Source: Pedobacter nutrimenti
Lineage (GTDB): Bacteria > Bacteroidota > Bacteroidia > Sphingobacteriales > Sphingobacteriaceae
Assembly: GCF_003208655.1 (NCBI RefSeq)
Contig: NZ_QKLU01000006.1
Location: forward strand, 62,001 to 126,000
DNA: 64,000 bases
Direction: 5' to 3'
The notes under the pieces are model-generated. The model was given only the letters and a program-made list of their open reading frames with translations, searched no databases and was not told the origin of the DNA. The position numbers and the translations under genes were made by a program. The first letter of the stretch is position 1, and each line of letters begins with the position of its first letter. Positions 16,677-26,514 of this stretch are shown here, in pieces.

Positions 16677-18065
16677 ATGAACCCCATTCCTGTAATCGCT
16701 GTATTTGATGTTGGAAAGACCAATAAAAAGCTCTTTCTGTTTGACGAGAATTACAAAATTGTTTTTGAACGCTCTGCCAGGTTTATGGAAACGGTAGACG
16801 AAGACGGTGCGGCCTGTGAAAACCTCGAAAGTTTACGGCTTTCTATATTTGATTCCCTTAGGGAAGTTTTCCGCAAAAAAGAGTTTGAAGTAAAAGCCAT
16901 TAATTTTTCCACCTACGGGGCCAGTTTTGTCTATATTGATCAGAACGGAACGGCCCTTGCACCATTGTATAATTACCTGAAAGCCTATCCGGAAGCTTTG
17001 AAACAGCAGTTTTATGATAATTATGGAGGCCCGCTTAAATTTTCCAGTCAAACCGCCTCTCCGGTGCTGGGCAGTTTAAACTCCGGACTTCAGTTGTACC
17101 GCATCAAATACGAAAAACCTGAACTTTTTGAAAAAGTAAAATACGCCCTTCATCTACCCCAATACCTGAGCCATCTGATCTCCGGGGTAGCTTGTTCTGA
17201 CATTACCAGTATCGGTTGTCATACGGGGCTTTGGGATTTTGAGAAAAATGAATACCACTCCTGGCTGAAAGAAGAAAATATCCTTGGAAAACTAGCTCCG
17301 ATAAAAGCTTCAGATGAAACTTTTCCGGCCTGTTTTCCCGGAAACAATTACCTGGTTGGAACAGGGCTTCATGACAGTTCTGCTGCCCTGATCCCTTACC
17401 TGGCCAATTTTACAGAGCCTTTTGTCCTGCTGTCTACCGGAACCTGGTGCATTACGATGAACCCTTTTAACCACAGCCCCCTAACCGAAGAAGAATTACA
17501 AAAAGACTGCTTGTGTTACCTTCATTACAAAGGTAAGCCGGTAAAGGCTTCCAGGTTGTTTGCCGGTTATGAACACGAGCAACAGGAAAAAAGGATCATC
17601 GAGCATTTTAACCAGGATAAATCCAGGTACAAAGACCTGGAACTGGATATGGAGATTGTATCCAGGCTGCAGGAAAGAAATAAAAATACCACAACCACTG
17701 TACGCCGGCAAAAAGAACTGAGCAGTTCGGGCTTTGAATTCAGGGACCTGAACACGTTTTCATCAGGAGCAGAGGCCTACCATCAGCTCCTGATCGATAT
17801 GGTTAACCTGCAGTTGGAATCCACCAATCTGGTGCTTAAAGATACTCCGGTAAAGCGGATTTTTGTGGATGGAGGATTTAGCAAAAACGCGATCTATATG
17901 CATTTGCTTGCCGCTGTTTTTCCGGAGATTGAAGTTTTTGCGGCTTCTATGGCACAGGCAACGGCGGTTGGGACTGCTCTGGCTATCCATCAGGCCTGGA
18001 ACAGGAAAGCTTTACCCACAGATCTGATCGAACTGAAATATTATTCACACGCCCGTCTGGTTTAA
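16677..18065 (+). CDS. rhaB: L-rhamnulokinase (FGGY family)
   Basis: A 462-residue FGGY carbohydrate kinase that phosphorylates L-rhamnulose to L-rhamnulose-1-phosphate. The N-terminal phosphate-binding motif is AVFDVGKTNKK; LLSTGTWC and GGFSKNAIYMHLL mark the second actin-like lobe. DVGKTNKK-type kinases of Bacteroidota with this context are rhamnulokinases; similar FGGY kinases act on fuculose, so the assignment leans on the operon. I prefer the ATG at 16677; an in-frame TTG at 16671 would add two residues. Only eleven bases separate it from the isomerase stop. Confidence 0.88.
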   Translation: MNPIPVIAVFDVGKTNKKLFLFDENYKIVFERSARFMETVDEDGAACENLESLRLSIFDSLREVFRKKEFEVKAINFSTYGASFVYIDQNGTALAPLYNYLKAYPEALKQQFYDNYGGPLKFSSQTASPVLGSLNSGLQLYRIKYEKPELFEKVKYALHLPQYLSHLISGVACSDITSIGCHTGLWDFEKNEYHSWLKEENILGKLAPIKASDETFPACFPGNNYLVGTGLHDSSAALIPYLANFTEPFVLLSTGTWCITMNPFNHSPLTEEELQKDCLCYLHYKGKPVKASRLFAGYEHEQQEKRIIEHFNQDKSRYKDLELDMEIVSRLQERNKNTTTTVRRQKELSSSGFEFRDLNTFSSGAEAYHQLLIDMVNLQLESTNLVLKDTPVKRIFVDGGFSKNAIYMHLLAAVFPEIEVFAASMAQATAVGTALAIHQAWNRKALPTDLIELKYYSHARLV

Positions 18066-18102
18066 ATGAGCAGGGACCAGTCCGGGAGAAAGTAGATATC
18101 AA

Positions 18103-18843
18103 ATGAAAGTTGGCCTTTTTGTTCCCTGTTATGTAGATCAATTTTATCCAGGTGCTGCTATAGCGAGTCTGCAGCTGCTGCAGAAATTAGGTGTTGATGT
18201 GCATTATCCCCTAAACCAAACCTGCTGCGGACAACCTATGGCAAATTCTGGTTTTGAACACCTGACCCTTGGTTGCAATGCGCTGTTCCTGAAAAATTTT
18301 CAGGCTTTTGATTACATCGTTTCCCCATCCGGCAGCTGCGTGTTGCACCTGAAAGAACATTTGGAGGTACCCGCTGCAGAACAGGCATCCTTACAGATGC
18401 GTCATAAAATTTATGAACTCACAGAATTTCTAACAGACATCCTGAAACTGGAACATTTGGATGCTTCTTTTCCTTTTCGTGTCGGTTTGCACCTGGGCTG
18501 TCACGGGCAAAGAGGGCTGGGGCTGGCACAAATGAGCGAAAAGGTAGCCCCCTTTTTTTCCAAGCCATTAAAATTATTGAATATGATCAGGGATATACAA
18601 CTAGTGGAACTGGACCGGCCAGATGAGTGCTGTGGCTTTGGGGGAACTTTTTGTGTCGCCGAAGAAGCCGTTTCGGTAAAAATGGGAAAAGACCGCGTGG
18701 CCGATCACCAGCGGCAGGGGGCCGATTACATTACCTCAACGGATATGTCTTGTCTGATGCACCTGGAGGGGATCTTGAAAAGAAATAAAAGTCACATCAG
18801 GGTACTGCACATTGCAGAGATCTTAAACCATAAAGATAAATGA
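18103..18843 (+). CDS. lutA: LutA-like lactate utilisation Fe-S protein
   Basis: A 246-residue protein with two cysteine-rich CCG domains: NQTCCGQPMAN near residue 40 and DECCGFGGTFC near 180, with a CHG in the middle. It is the first of three LutABC subunits that oxidise L-lactate to pyruvate at the membrane side of the cytoplasm and pass electrons onward. The stop codon overlaps the lutB ATG (ATGA). Its position after rhaB explains the need: aldehyde oxidation by the fused enzyme makes L-lactate. Confidence 0.9.
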   Translation: MKVGLFVPCYVDQFYPGAAIASLQLLQKLGVDVHYPLNQTCCGQPMANSGFEHLTLGCNALFLKNFQAFDYIVSPSGSCVLHLKEHLEVPAAEQASLQMRHKIYELTEFLTDILKLEHLDASFPFRVGLHLGCHGQRGLGLAQMSEKVAPFFSKPLKLLNMIRDIQLVELDRPDECCGFGGTFCVAEEAVSVKMGKDRVADHQRQGADYITSTDMSCLMHLEGILKRNKSHIRVLHIAEILNHKDK

Positions 18844-20198
18844 ACCATTCAGAATTGGCCCGGGATTTTAACAAAGATGAGCAGCGTGTCGACTGGCATG
18901 ATGAAACTTTATTCTGGATCCGCAACAAAAGAGACAAGGCTGCCCAGGCCATACCCGAATGGGAACAGTTAAGGGAAAGTGCTTCAGCGATCAAAGACAA
19001 CGTTTTATCCGGACTTCATAATTATTTGCTGGAGTTTGAAAGCAATGCCCTTCGAAACGGAATTAAAATTCACTGGGCCCAGGACGCCGCCGAACACAAT
19101 TTAATTGTACATTCTATTTTAAAGGCCAGTGGGATCAGGCAAATGATCAAAAGCAAATCGATGCTTACCGAAGAATGCGGCCTGAATGCATACCTGGAAA
19201 AAAGAGATATAGAGGTCATTGATACCGATTTGGGGGAAAGGATTGTTCAGTTGGCCAAAGAACCTCCAAGTCATATTGTGCTGCCTTGTATTCATAAAAA
19301 GAAAGAAGAAATTGGTACCCTTTTTCATGAGCATTTGGGAACCCGGAAAGGGGAGTCAGATCCGCTTGTCCTGACTGCAGCTGCCCGCGAAAATTTAAGG
19401 GCTGCTTTTCTAAGCAGAAGAGCTGCATTAACCGGTGTTAACTTTGCTGTGGCCGAAACAGGCGAATTTGTGGTTTGCACCAATGAAGGAAATGCAGACA
19501 TGGGTGCCCATCTGGCGCAGGTGCACATTGCCAGTATGGGTTTGGAAAAAATCATCCCCAAAAGAGCACATTTGGGTATTTTTTTAAGGCTTTTAACCAG
19601 AAGTGCCACGGGGCAGCCCATTACGACCTATTCCAGTCACTTTCAAAAACCACGGGAAGGCCAGCAGATGCACCTGATAATTGTTGACAATGGCCGTTCG
19701 GCACAGCTTGGAAAACCCGATTTCCGGAACTCGCTGAAGTGTATCCGTTGCGGTGCCTGTATGAATACCTGTCCGGTGTACAGAAGGAGTGGCGGCCACA
19801 GCTATCAACATGCTATTGCGGGCCCCATTGGGGCGATCCTGGCCCCGAACTTGGATATGGAGCAACATGCAGATTTACCCTTTGCTTCTACTTTGTGCGG
19901 CTCCTGTACCCATGTTTGCCCTGTAAAAATTAACATTCATGAACAATTGTACAAATGGAGACAGGAAATCGTAAAAAAAACAGGTGTTCCTGCTGCGAAG
20001 GAAATGTCCATGAAGCTGATGAAAAATGCTTTGTCTGATCCTGCGTTATACCGTTTGGCCGGAAAAACAGGGCGCTTTCTGCTTAAATATGCCCCTTTTA
20101 CCATTAATAACCATTTTAACCCCTGGTATCAGCAAAGAGAAATGCCCCAGGCTCCAGAAACCTCTTTCCGGAGCTGGTACCTGAAACATCAAAAATGA
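18840..20198 (+). CDS. lutB: LutB-like lactate utilisation Fe-S protein
   Basis: A 452-residue subunit of the LutABC L-lactate oxidation complex. The N-terminal part is an LUD domain (GEFVVCTNEGNADM); around residues 300-365 there are two four-cysteine cluster motifs, CIRCGACMNTCPVY and CGSCTHVCPVKI, which bind two [4Fe-4S] clusters. Overlaps lutA by four bases at the start and lutC by four bases at the end, so the three are translationally coupled. Confidence 0.92.
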   Translation: MNHSELARDFNKDEQRVDWHDETLFWIRNKRDKAAQAIPEWEQLRESASAIKDNVLSGLHNYLLEFESNALRNGIKIHWAQDAAEHNLIVHSILKASGIRQMIKSKSMLTEECGLNAYLEKRDIEVIDTDLGERIVQLAKEPPSHIVLPCIHKKKEEIGTLFHEHLGTRKGESDPLVLTAAARENLRAAFLSRRAALTGVNFAVAETGEFVVCTNEGNADMGAHLAQVHIASMGLEKIIPKRAHLGIFLRLLTRSATGQPITTYSSHFQKPREGQQMHLIIVDNGRSAQLGKPDFRNSLKCIRCGACMNTCPVYRRSGGHSYQHAIAGPIGAILAPNLDMEQHADLPFASTLCGSCTHVCPVKINIHEQLYKWRQEIVKKTGVPAAKEMSMKLMKNALSDPALYRLAGKTGRFLLKYAPFTINNHFNPWYQQREMPQAPETSFRSWYLKHQK

Positions 20199-20779
20199 AA
20201 AGCAGGGAAAAAATACTTTCCAGGATTCTGGAACACCAGCCCGAAAGCACAGCGCTTCCCTTTAGTCCTGAAATTCAGGGGAATGAAACAGGATCTTTAC
20301 AGATCTTTACAGAAGTTTTAACGAAAATTGGAGGTCATGTTTATCAACCCGGCAATTTAAACATCATGAAAGACCAGATCAGGGGATTGTTCCCCGGAAA
20401 ATCCAGAAAAATTACAACGCTCTCCCTTTTTTCTGACCTCGCAGACACCGGATGGACCATCCAAAGTCCATCAGAACTGAAGGATGTGGAAGTGGCCATT
20501 ATTGGCGCCCATTTTGGGGTAGCTGAAAACGGGGCGCTCTGGATCACGGAGGATCAGATGAAACAAAGGGTCGTTCCCTTCATTTGCCAACACCTGGTGC
20601 TGCTGCTGGAGAAAAAGGAAATCCTTTCAGACATGAAACAAGCCTATTCCAGAATAGGCGACAGCACTTATGGATTCGGAACATTTATTTCCGGGCCATC
20701 AAAAACTGCTGACATCGAACAATCATTAGTATTAGGGGCACACGGGCCTAAAAGCCTGCATGTATTCTTATTAGATTGA
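20195..20779 (+). CDS. lutC: LutC-like LUD domain protein
   Basis: A 194-residue LUD-domain subunit completing LutABC. Conserved pieces include AIIGAHFGVAENGALWI and the C-terminal ADIEQSLVLGAHGPKSLHV. The ATG overlaps the lutB stop. The stop TGA is at 20777-20779, after which a 211-bp gap leads to the next susC. No hairpin terminator is visible after it. Its last nine bases overlap the antisense coding remnant described next. Confidence 0.9.
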   Translation: MKSREKILSRILEHQPESTALPFSPEIQGNETGSLQIFTEVLTKIGGHVYQPGNLNIMKDQIRGLFPGKSRKITTLSLFSDLADTGWTIQSPSELKDVEVAIIGAHFGVAENGALWITEDQMKQRVVPFICQHLVLLLEKKEILSDMKQAYSRIGDSTYGFGTFISGPSKTADIEQSLVLGAHGPKSLHVFLLD

Positions 20780-20893
20780 AGCCTGTAAAAGCTTAATTTT
20801 CTTATTGGATTCAAAGAATTCAATGGGCGATTTATGCCCTGAACCCTTGCTGAAACCGTAGTGGAAATCATACAGGATGCAGCAGGTTGCAGC
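20771..20893 (-). pseudogene. Possible C-terminal remnant of an unknown gene
   Basis: On the minus strand 40 codons are open between a TAA at 20894-20896 and a TAA at 20771-20773. The reading has protein-like composition (ILYDFHYGFSKGSG, then HKSPIEFFESNKKIKLLQ) but no start codon or upstream part. Its stop overlaps the end of lutC by nine bases, just as intact convergent pairs do elsewhere in this window. This suggests a gene once converged on lutC and lost its 5' part when the neighbouring PUL arrived. The SPIEFFE ending is faintly like integrase-core C-termini, but I cannot name the family. Confidence 0.3.
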
Positions 20894-20990
20894 TTATGAA
20901 ATATTCCGGGAACTTAGTCAGGTCGATAGACAACAACAACCAAAATAGCATCAAACTAACCAATTTAAACTCAATTAAACCAAACAAACT

Positions 20991-23900
20991 ATGGGTAGGA
21001 AATTTCTACATTACTGTACGGCAGGAAGACATGTGCTGGTCTTGCTGCTGCTGGTGGTGTTTCACAGCAGCGCTTTCGCCCAGGAAAGCATTAAAATTAG
21101 TGGCAAAGTCACCTCTGCGGAGGATCAGGGCGTATTGCCTGGGGTTTCTGTAAAAGTTAAGGGAACCAGCACAGGGACAGTTACAGACGCTAAAGGAACC
21201 TATACAATTGCCGCGGCTAAAGGAAGCACGCTGGTTTTCTCTTATGTCGGATTCAACGTACTGGAATTAACCGTTGGCCAAAACACGGTGATGAATGCTG
21301 TACTGCAATCTAGTAGTGCCGCTTTACAGGAAGTGGTTGTGGTCAGTTACGGATCTAAAAAACAACGTGACATTACCGGCGCAGTGACCAAAGTCAATGC
21401 TGCCGATCTTCAGAACCTTCCGGCAGCAGAGATTGGGCAGAAATTAACCGGCCGTGTACCGGGCCTGCAGGTGAATCAGGCATCAGGTCGTCCGGGGCAG
21501 GGTATGACGTTCAGAATCAGGGGTGCTTCTTCCCTGGGGTCAGGTAATCAGCCTTTATTTGTGGTTGATGGCCAGCCGATCACCGGGGACGTCAACCTGC
21601 TCAACCCGGATGATATAGAAAGTTTTAGTGTGTTGAAAGATGCCGCTGCAACCGCATTATATGGTTCCAGGGCTGCAAACGGAGTGATTATGATCACCAC
21701 TAAACAAGCAAAAGCCGGGGCAACCACTGTTGCATTTAACATGTATTATGGTACACAGAAAGTCTTACAAAGAGGAAGACCAGATCTGATGAATGCCAGG
21801 GAATTTGCGACCTTTATGAAAGGCTATTATGAAGACCGGATCAAATATGAAAATTGGGTAAACCCGGTAACCAAATTACCTGAAGTACCGGCAGATTACA
21901 AAAATCCGGATCAGTATGGGGAAGGGACAGACTGGTACAATACCTTACTGAGAACCGCACCCATTCAAAATTATTCCTTAAACATTTCAACAGGTACAGA
22001 GAAAGTACTTTCCAGTAATTCCCTGACCTTTTTTCAGCAGGACGGTGTATTGTACAATACCGGAATGAAGCGTTTTTCTTTTCGCTCCAATAATGAATAT
22101 AAACCAGGTTCTAAGGTGAAATTTGGTTTTAATGTTGCCCCAACCTACCAGATTGATAACAATACACGTGGTGCGCTGGATGGGAACAGGCAGATCCTGG
22201 TGGGTGGAGAAATCAGTTCCCCGCTTATTCCGGCAGTGAATCCTGACGGGTCTTTTCCAAGCAGGGCCAGTTCTTATGGGATGTATGCTTTGCCAAATTT
22301 TTACCAGCAATTGCAGATTATGAGTGTAAAACAGAATACACTGCGCATGCTGGCAAATGGTTTTGCGGATATTGAGATTCTAAAAGACCTGCATTTCAGG
22401 ACAACCATCAATACAGATCTGGGCAGCACAGATTACAATTCTTTTAACCCTTCCACCTATGGTATTTTCGGGTCCCCTCCCCCAAATAACCCGTCGGCTG
22501 CCCATAGTTCAACAAATTATGTATCCTGGTTAAGTGAAAATTTACTGACTTATAAATACAAGCTCAAAGAAAACCACAACTTCGATTTTCTTGCTGGCTA
22601 CAGTGCGCAAAAATATACCCGTAACTACCGGAACATTACCGGGACAGGTTTTCCAAACGATGCCATTCCATGGACTTCCGGAGCCTCGACAACCACAGGG
22701 GTAACCAATATGAACGCCTGGGACATTGCCTCTATGTTTGGAAGGATCAATTACGATTACAAAGGTAAATATCTTTTATCGGCCAATATCCGAAGAGATG
22801 GTTCTTCCCGTTTTGGTAAAAATAAAAAATATGGTACTTTTCCTTCTGTATCAGCTGGATGGATCCTGAGTGAAGAATCCTTTTTTCCAAAATCTGACAA
22901 TTTCTCCTTTTTCAAAATCAGGGGAGGATATGGTTTGACCGGTAACAACAATATCGGGGATTACACCCAGATCTCTTTGCTTGGCCAAACGAATTATGTG
23001 TTCTCCGGTTCCCTGTCACAAGGATTGTCCATCAACTCCCTTGGAAATACAGACCTGACCTGGGAAACCTCTAAACAAACAGATATTGGTTTGGAAGCGA
23101 CTTTTTTTAAAAACCGTGTCACAGTAACCTATGACTATTATAAGAAAAGGACAAATGGAATGCTTTATCAAATCAATATCCCATTTGCCTCGGGCTATTC
23201 AAGCATTAAATACAATGTGGGTGAATTCGCCATGTGGGGACATGAATTTCAGATCAATACCACCAATTTAACAGGCGCATTGAAATGGAATACAGGTTTA
23301 AACCTTTCCTTTAATGACAACAAAGTGTTGAGTTTGCAGGATGGCACACCTATCGGGGGAACCAACAAGTACAATGATTATAACCGTACTGCAGTTGGCC
23401 GCAGGATCGGAGAGCTTTGGGGTTATGTTTTTGATGGCGTGTACATGAACCAGGCCGAATTTGATTCGCAGCCGAAGGAAGCAACATCGACGGTGGGATC
23501 GGCCAGAATGAAAGACCTGAACGGTGATGGTAAAATTGACGGAAATGACAAAACTTATCTTGGAAACCCTAACCCAAGGTTCCAATTTGGAATGACCAAT
23601 GATTTCAGGTATAAAAAGTTTGACCTGTCCATCGCCATATCCGGTCAGACGGGCAATAAAATTATGAACACCAATTTGCAGAACCTGCAGAACCTGGACG
23701 GAATTTTTAATATTGAAAAAAACATGATGAACCGCTGGAGGTCTCCGGAAAATCCGGGTAACGGACAAGTGCCAAGAACTTTGTCCAATACGACGGAATT
23801 GTACCGTCTGGCCAATTCCAACTGGGTGTTTTCAGGTGATTACCTGGCCATCCGGAACATTTCCCTGGGCTATACCATTGATATGAAGCAAAAATATTTT

Positions 23901-24071
23901 AAGTCATTGCGCGTATACACCAGTGTAAATCAGGCTTATGTTTTTACCAAATATCCAGGACAAAACCCCGAGGTGAACGACACCAGGGACAACCAGACCA
24001 CCGCGGGTCAGGACAATGGATCTTATCCGGTACCGAGAACCATCAGTTTTGGACTTAATGTAAACTTTTAA
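20991..24071 (+). CDS. SusC-like TonB-dependent outer-membrane transporter (PUL 2)
   Basis: A 1026-residue SusC-family transporter. Signal peptide to about residue 31 (HSSAFAQ), carboxypeptidase-D-like domain about 35-112, TonB-box region EVVVVSYGSKK about 115-125, plug with IRGASSLGSGNQPLFVVDGQPI and FSVLKDAAATALYGSRAA, then the barrel ending LNVNF. It opens PUL 2, and its partner susD lies 47 bp downstream. The enzymes that follow (GH106, GH28-like, GH92) suggest a rhamnose-containing plant glycan or glycoprotein oligosaccharide as cargo. No typical -7 box could be identified in the 211-bp gap upstream. Confidence 0.95.
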   Translation: MGRKFLHYCTAGRHVLVLLLLVVFHSSAFAQESIKISGKVTSAEDQGVLPGVSVKVKGTSTGTVTDAKGTYTIAAAKGSTLVFSYVGFNVLELTVGQNTVMNAVLQSSSAALQEVVVVSYGSKKQRDITGAVTKVNAADLQNLPAAEIGQKLTGRVPGLQVNQASGRPGQGMTFRIRGASSLGSGNQPLFVVDGQPITGDVNLLNPDDIESFSVLKDAAATALYGSRAANGVIMITTKQAKAGATTVAFNMYYGTQKVLQRGRPDLMNAREFATFMKGYYEDRIKYENWVNPVTKLPEVPADYKNPDQYGEGTDWYNTLLRTAPIQNYSLNISTGTEKVLSSNSLTFFQQDGVLYNTGMKRFSFRSNNEYKPGSKVKFGFNVAPTYQIDNNTRGALDGNRQILVGGEISSPLIPAVNPDGSFPSRASSYGMYALPNFYQQLQIMSVKQNTLRMLANGFADIEILKDLHFRTTINTDLGSTDYNSFNPSTYGIFGSPPPNNPSAAHSSTNYVSWLSENLLTYKYKLKENHNFDFLAGYSAQKYTRNYRNITGTGFPNDAIPWTSGASTTTGVTNMNAWDIASMFGRINYDYKGKYLLSANIRRDGSSRFGKNKKYGTFPSVSAGWILSEESFFPKSDNFSFFKIRGGYGLTGNNNIGDYTQISLLGQTNYVFSGSLSQGLSINSLGNTDLTWETSKQTDIGLEATFFKNRVTVTYDYYKKRTNGMLYQINIPFASGYSSIKYNVGEFAMWGHEFQINTTNLTGALKWNTGLNLSFNDNKVLSLQDGTPIGGTNKYNDYNRTAVGRRIGELWGYVFDGVYMNQAEFDSQPKEATSTVGSARMKDLNGDGKIDGNDKTYLGNPNPRFQFGMTNDFRYKKFDLSIAISGQTGNKIMNTNLQNLQNLDGIFNIEKNMMNRWRSPENPGNGQVPRTLSNTTELYRLANSNWVFSGDYLAIRNISLGYTIDMKQKYFKSLRVYTSVNQAYVFTKYPGQNPEVNDTRDNQTTAGQDNGSYPVPRTISFGLNVNF

Positions 24072-24118
24072 AAGGAACAATTCATTCACGGGGTATTTCC
24101 CATGTAATAAGATACATC

Positions 24119-25669
24119 ATGAAACAGTTAAAATATATTTTTATTCTGCTGACAGGAGGGTTAAGCATCATTTCCTGTAAAAAGAGCTTTCTGGAACTGG
24201 CTCCTGAAGGGCAGATGAACGAAGGCAATTTTTACAAAAGTACAACCGACTTTCAGCAGGCGGTAACCGGCGCTTATGTTCCCTTAAGAGACATCGCCAA
24301 TTTTGCTTTTTTTGTTGATGAAATGCGCTCAGACAATGCCCATTACGATTACAACAGCAAAGACCGTGGCGGCCTGGGCTATGAGCAGCTGGCTGATTTT
24401 ATGGACAATTCACAAAACGGTGTAATTGGCAACCGTTATCAGGCCGACTATAATGGAATTTCCCGGACCAATGTAATCCTGGACCGCTTGGAAAAAATTA
24501 CTTTCAGTATGGCTGATGCCGACAAAAAACAAATTATCGGTGAGGCCAAGGCCCTCAGGGCGCATTACTATTTCGATTTGGTCCGTCATTTTGGGGCAGT
24601 GCCTTTGCATTTACATGAGGTGACAGATAAAAATGGGGCCTACCTGCCCAGGTCGGGGGTCGATGATGTCTACAAACAAATCATCAATGATTTTACCGAT
24701 GCCCTGGCCAATGTGGCTGCACCGAAACTTCCTTCTGAAACGGGAAGGATCACCAAAGGAATGGTGGCCACAGAACTCGGACTGGTGTATATGACCTTAA
24801 AACAGTTTGATAAGGCGGTGCCTTTGCTGCAAAGCGTCACCACCATGGGCTATGACCTTTGGTCAAATTATGCTGATGCCTTTAAAAATGAAAATAAAAA
24901 TGGTAAGGAATCTGTTTTTGAGGTCCAGTATAAAGATGGCAATGACGGTCAGTCGAGCGGGTTTATTTACCGCTTTATACCAAATGGTAATACTTTAAAC
25001 ATCCTTGGATTAAACTACATCAACCAGAATGGTGGATGGAATACACCCACCAGTGATCTTTTACAATCTTATGAAGCCGCAGACAAAAGGTTGGACGCGA
25101 CAATCGGTGTGGTAGAGGGTACTTATGACTCGAATGTCGATTTTGTTCCTGCCCGTGTGGTCAGCAGTGTAAATTACACTACTCCACCAAATGTGATCAG
25201 CAAATATTTTGTCAGAAAATACCTGCATCCGCCTTATACAACCATACCAGATAAGAATTTTTACTATACGAAAGAAAACTGGCCAATTTTCAGGTATGCC
25301 AATGTACTGCTCCTGTATGCCGAAGCTTTAAATGAAACAGGACAATCCAGTCTGGCATTGGGGCCTTTAAACAAAGTCAGGTTCAGAGCTGGTTTAGGCG
25401 ACATCACCACGACCGACCAGACCCAGTTGCGGAACATTATTGCGCATGAACGCAGAATAGAACTGGCTTTTGAAAATTCCAGATGGCTGGACCTGGTGCG
25501 CACCAATCAGGCCATTCCGGTCATGACTGCTTATGGCATTAAAACCAAGGCCATGTTTGGTTATATCCTTCCGGCCGCCTATAATGTAACCACAGAAAAA
25601 CTCATCTATCCAATACCATTCAGGGAAATGCAGCTGAACGCTCAGCTTGTTCAAAATCCGGGATACTAA
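24119..25669 (+). CDS. SusD/RagB-like surface glycan-binding lipoprotein (PUL 2)
   Basis: A 516-residue SusD-type lipoprotein. Lipobox ISC with Cys at about 21, then KKSFLELAPEG, the usual mature N-terminus. Helical repeat segment around 200-240 (MVATELGLVYMTLKQFDKAVPLL) and the conserved C-terminal part (ERRIELAFENSRWLDLVR, then LIYPIPFREMQLN). It partners the SusC just upstream. The PhyH-like gene begins 14 bp after its stop, so the transport and metabolic genes are on one message. Confidence 0.95.
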   Translation: MKQLKYIFILLTGGLSIISCKKSFLELAPEGQMNEGNFYKSTTDFQQAVTGAYVPLRDIANFAFFVDEMRSDNAHYDYNSKDRGGLGYEQLADFMDNSQNGVIGNRYQADYNGISRTNVILDRLEKITFSMADADKKQIIGEAKALRAHYYFDLVRHFGAVPLHLHEVTDKNGAYLPRSGVDDVYKQIINDFTDALANVAAPKLPSETGRITKGMVATELGLVYMTLKQFDKAVPLLQSVTTMGYDLWSNYADAFKNENKNGKESVFEVQYKDGNDGQSSGFIYRFIPNGNTLNILGLNYINQNGGWNTPTSDLLQSYEAADKRLDATIGVVEGTYDSNVDFVPARVVSSVNYTTPPNVISKYFVRKYLHPPYTTIPDKNFYYTKENWPIFRYANVLLLYAEALNETGQSSLALGPLNKVRFRAGLGDITTTDQTQLRNIIAHERRIELAFENSRWLDLVRTNQAIPVMTAYGIKTKAMFGYILPAAYNVTTEKLIYPIPFREMQLNAQLVQNPGY

Positions 25670-25683
25670 TAATATTAAAGCGT

Positions 25684-26514
25684 ATGAATTATCAGTTAAC
25701 TGAAGATCAGGTTAAATCGTACCAGGAAAATGGCTTCCTGGTGGTGGAGGATTTTTTATCTCCCCAGGAACTCGAACATTGGAGGGCTACGGTAATGAAT
25801 GCCGTTAAAAAAAGGGCCGGGCAGAAAATGCCCGGCAAAGACCTTAAAACGGGAGAATCCGATGGGATCAATGAAGACGCCGCTTATTTTGGAAAAGTTT
25901 TCGACCAGCTGCTGAACCTCTGGCAAACCGATGAAGGGGTAAAAGAACTGATGCTGGACGAAAGGATCGGTCATATGACCGCCCGCCTTGCCGGAGCCGA
26001 TGGCATGCGGATTTGGCATGACCAGGCCTTATTTAAAAGGCCTTGGGCCAATCCGACTTCCTGGCACCTGGATACCCCTTTCTGGTCTTTTTCAGATAGA
26101 AAAGCCTTATCGATTTGGATTGCACTGGACGACGCCACTTTAGAAAACGGCTGTTTGTATTTCATTCCGGGTTCTTTTAAAGAAACTACTTTTGAAAACA
26201 AAGGTATTGGCAAAAACATGGACAGCATTTTTGAAGTCTATCCGCAGTTTTTAAAGGTGGCATCCGTTGCGGCCCCTATGAAGGCAGGAAGTTGTTCTTT
26301 TCATAACGGTTTAACAATACATGGTGCCGGGGCAAATATGAGCAGCGGTTACCGCAGGGCCATGACCTGTGCTTATATGCCCGATGGAAACCACTTTAAC
26401 GGGCAGGCCAATATTTTACCTGAAGCCTATTTGAGTACATTGAACATCGGTGACCTGCTAGACAATGACCAACAAAATCCGCTCATCTATCAGCGCAGCA
26501 AAAGCAATTTATAA
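25684..26514 (+). CDS. PhyH-type Fe(II)/2-oxoglutarate-dependent dioxygenase
   Basis: A 276-residue member of the phytanoyl-CoA dioxygenase superfamily. The iron triad can be read as His128-x-Asp130 (SWHLDTPF) and His213 (TIHGAG), with Arg224 (YRRA) to bind 2-oxoglutarate; all key residues are present, so it should be active. There is no signal peptide, so it works in the cytoplasm. The next gene, a TIM-barrel isomerase-like protein, starts on the last base of its stop (TAATG). Location between susD and a rhamnosidase suggests a sugar or sugar derivative as substrate, for example oxidative removal of an O-methyl group; that is speculation. The family also includes many small-molecule hydroxylases. 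Confidence 0.85.
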   Translation: MNYQLTEDQVKSYQENGFLVVEDFLSPQELEHWRATVMNAVKKRAGQKMPGKDLKTGESDGINEDAAYFGKVFDQLLNLWQTDEGVKELMLDERIGHMTARLAGADGMRIWHDQALFKRPWANPTSWHLDTPFWSFSDRKALSIWIALDDATLENGCLYFIPGSFKETTFENKGIGKNMDSIFEVYPQFLKVASVAAPMKAGSCSFHNGLTIHGAGANMSSGYRRAMTCAYMPDGNHFNGQANILPEAYLSTLNIGDLLDNDQQNPLIYQRSKSNL

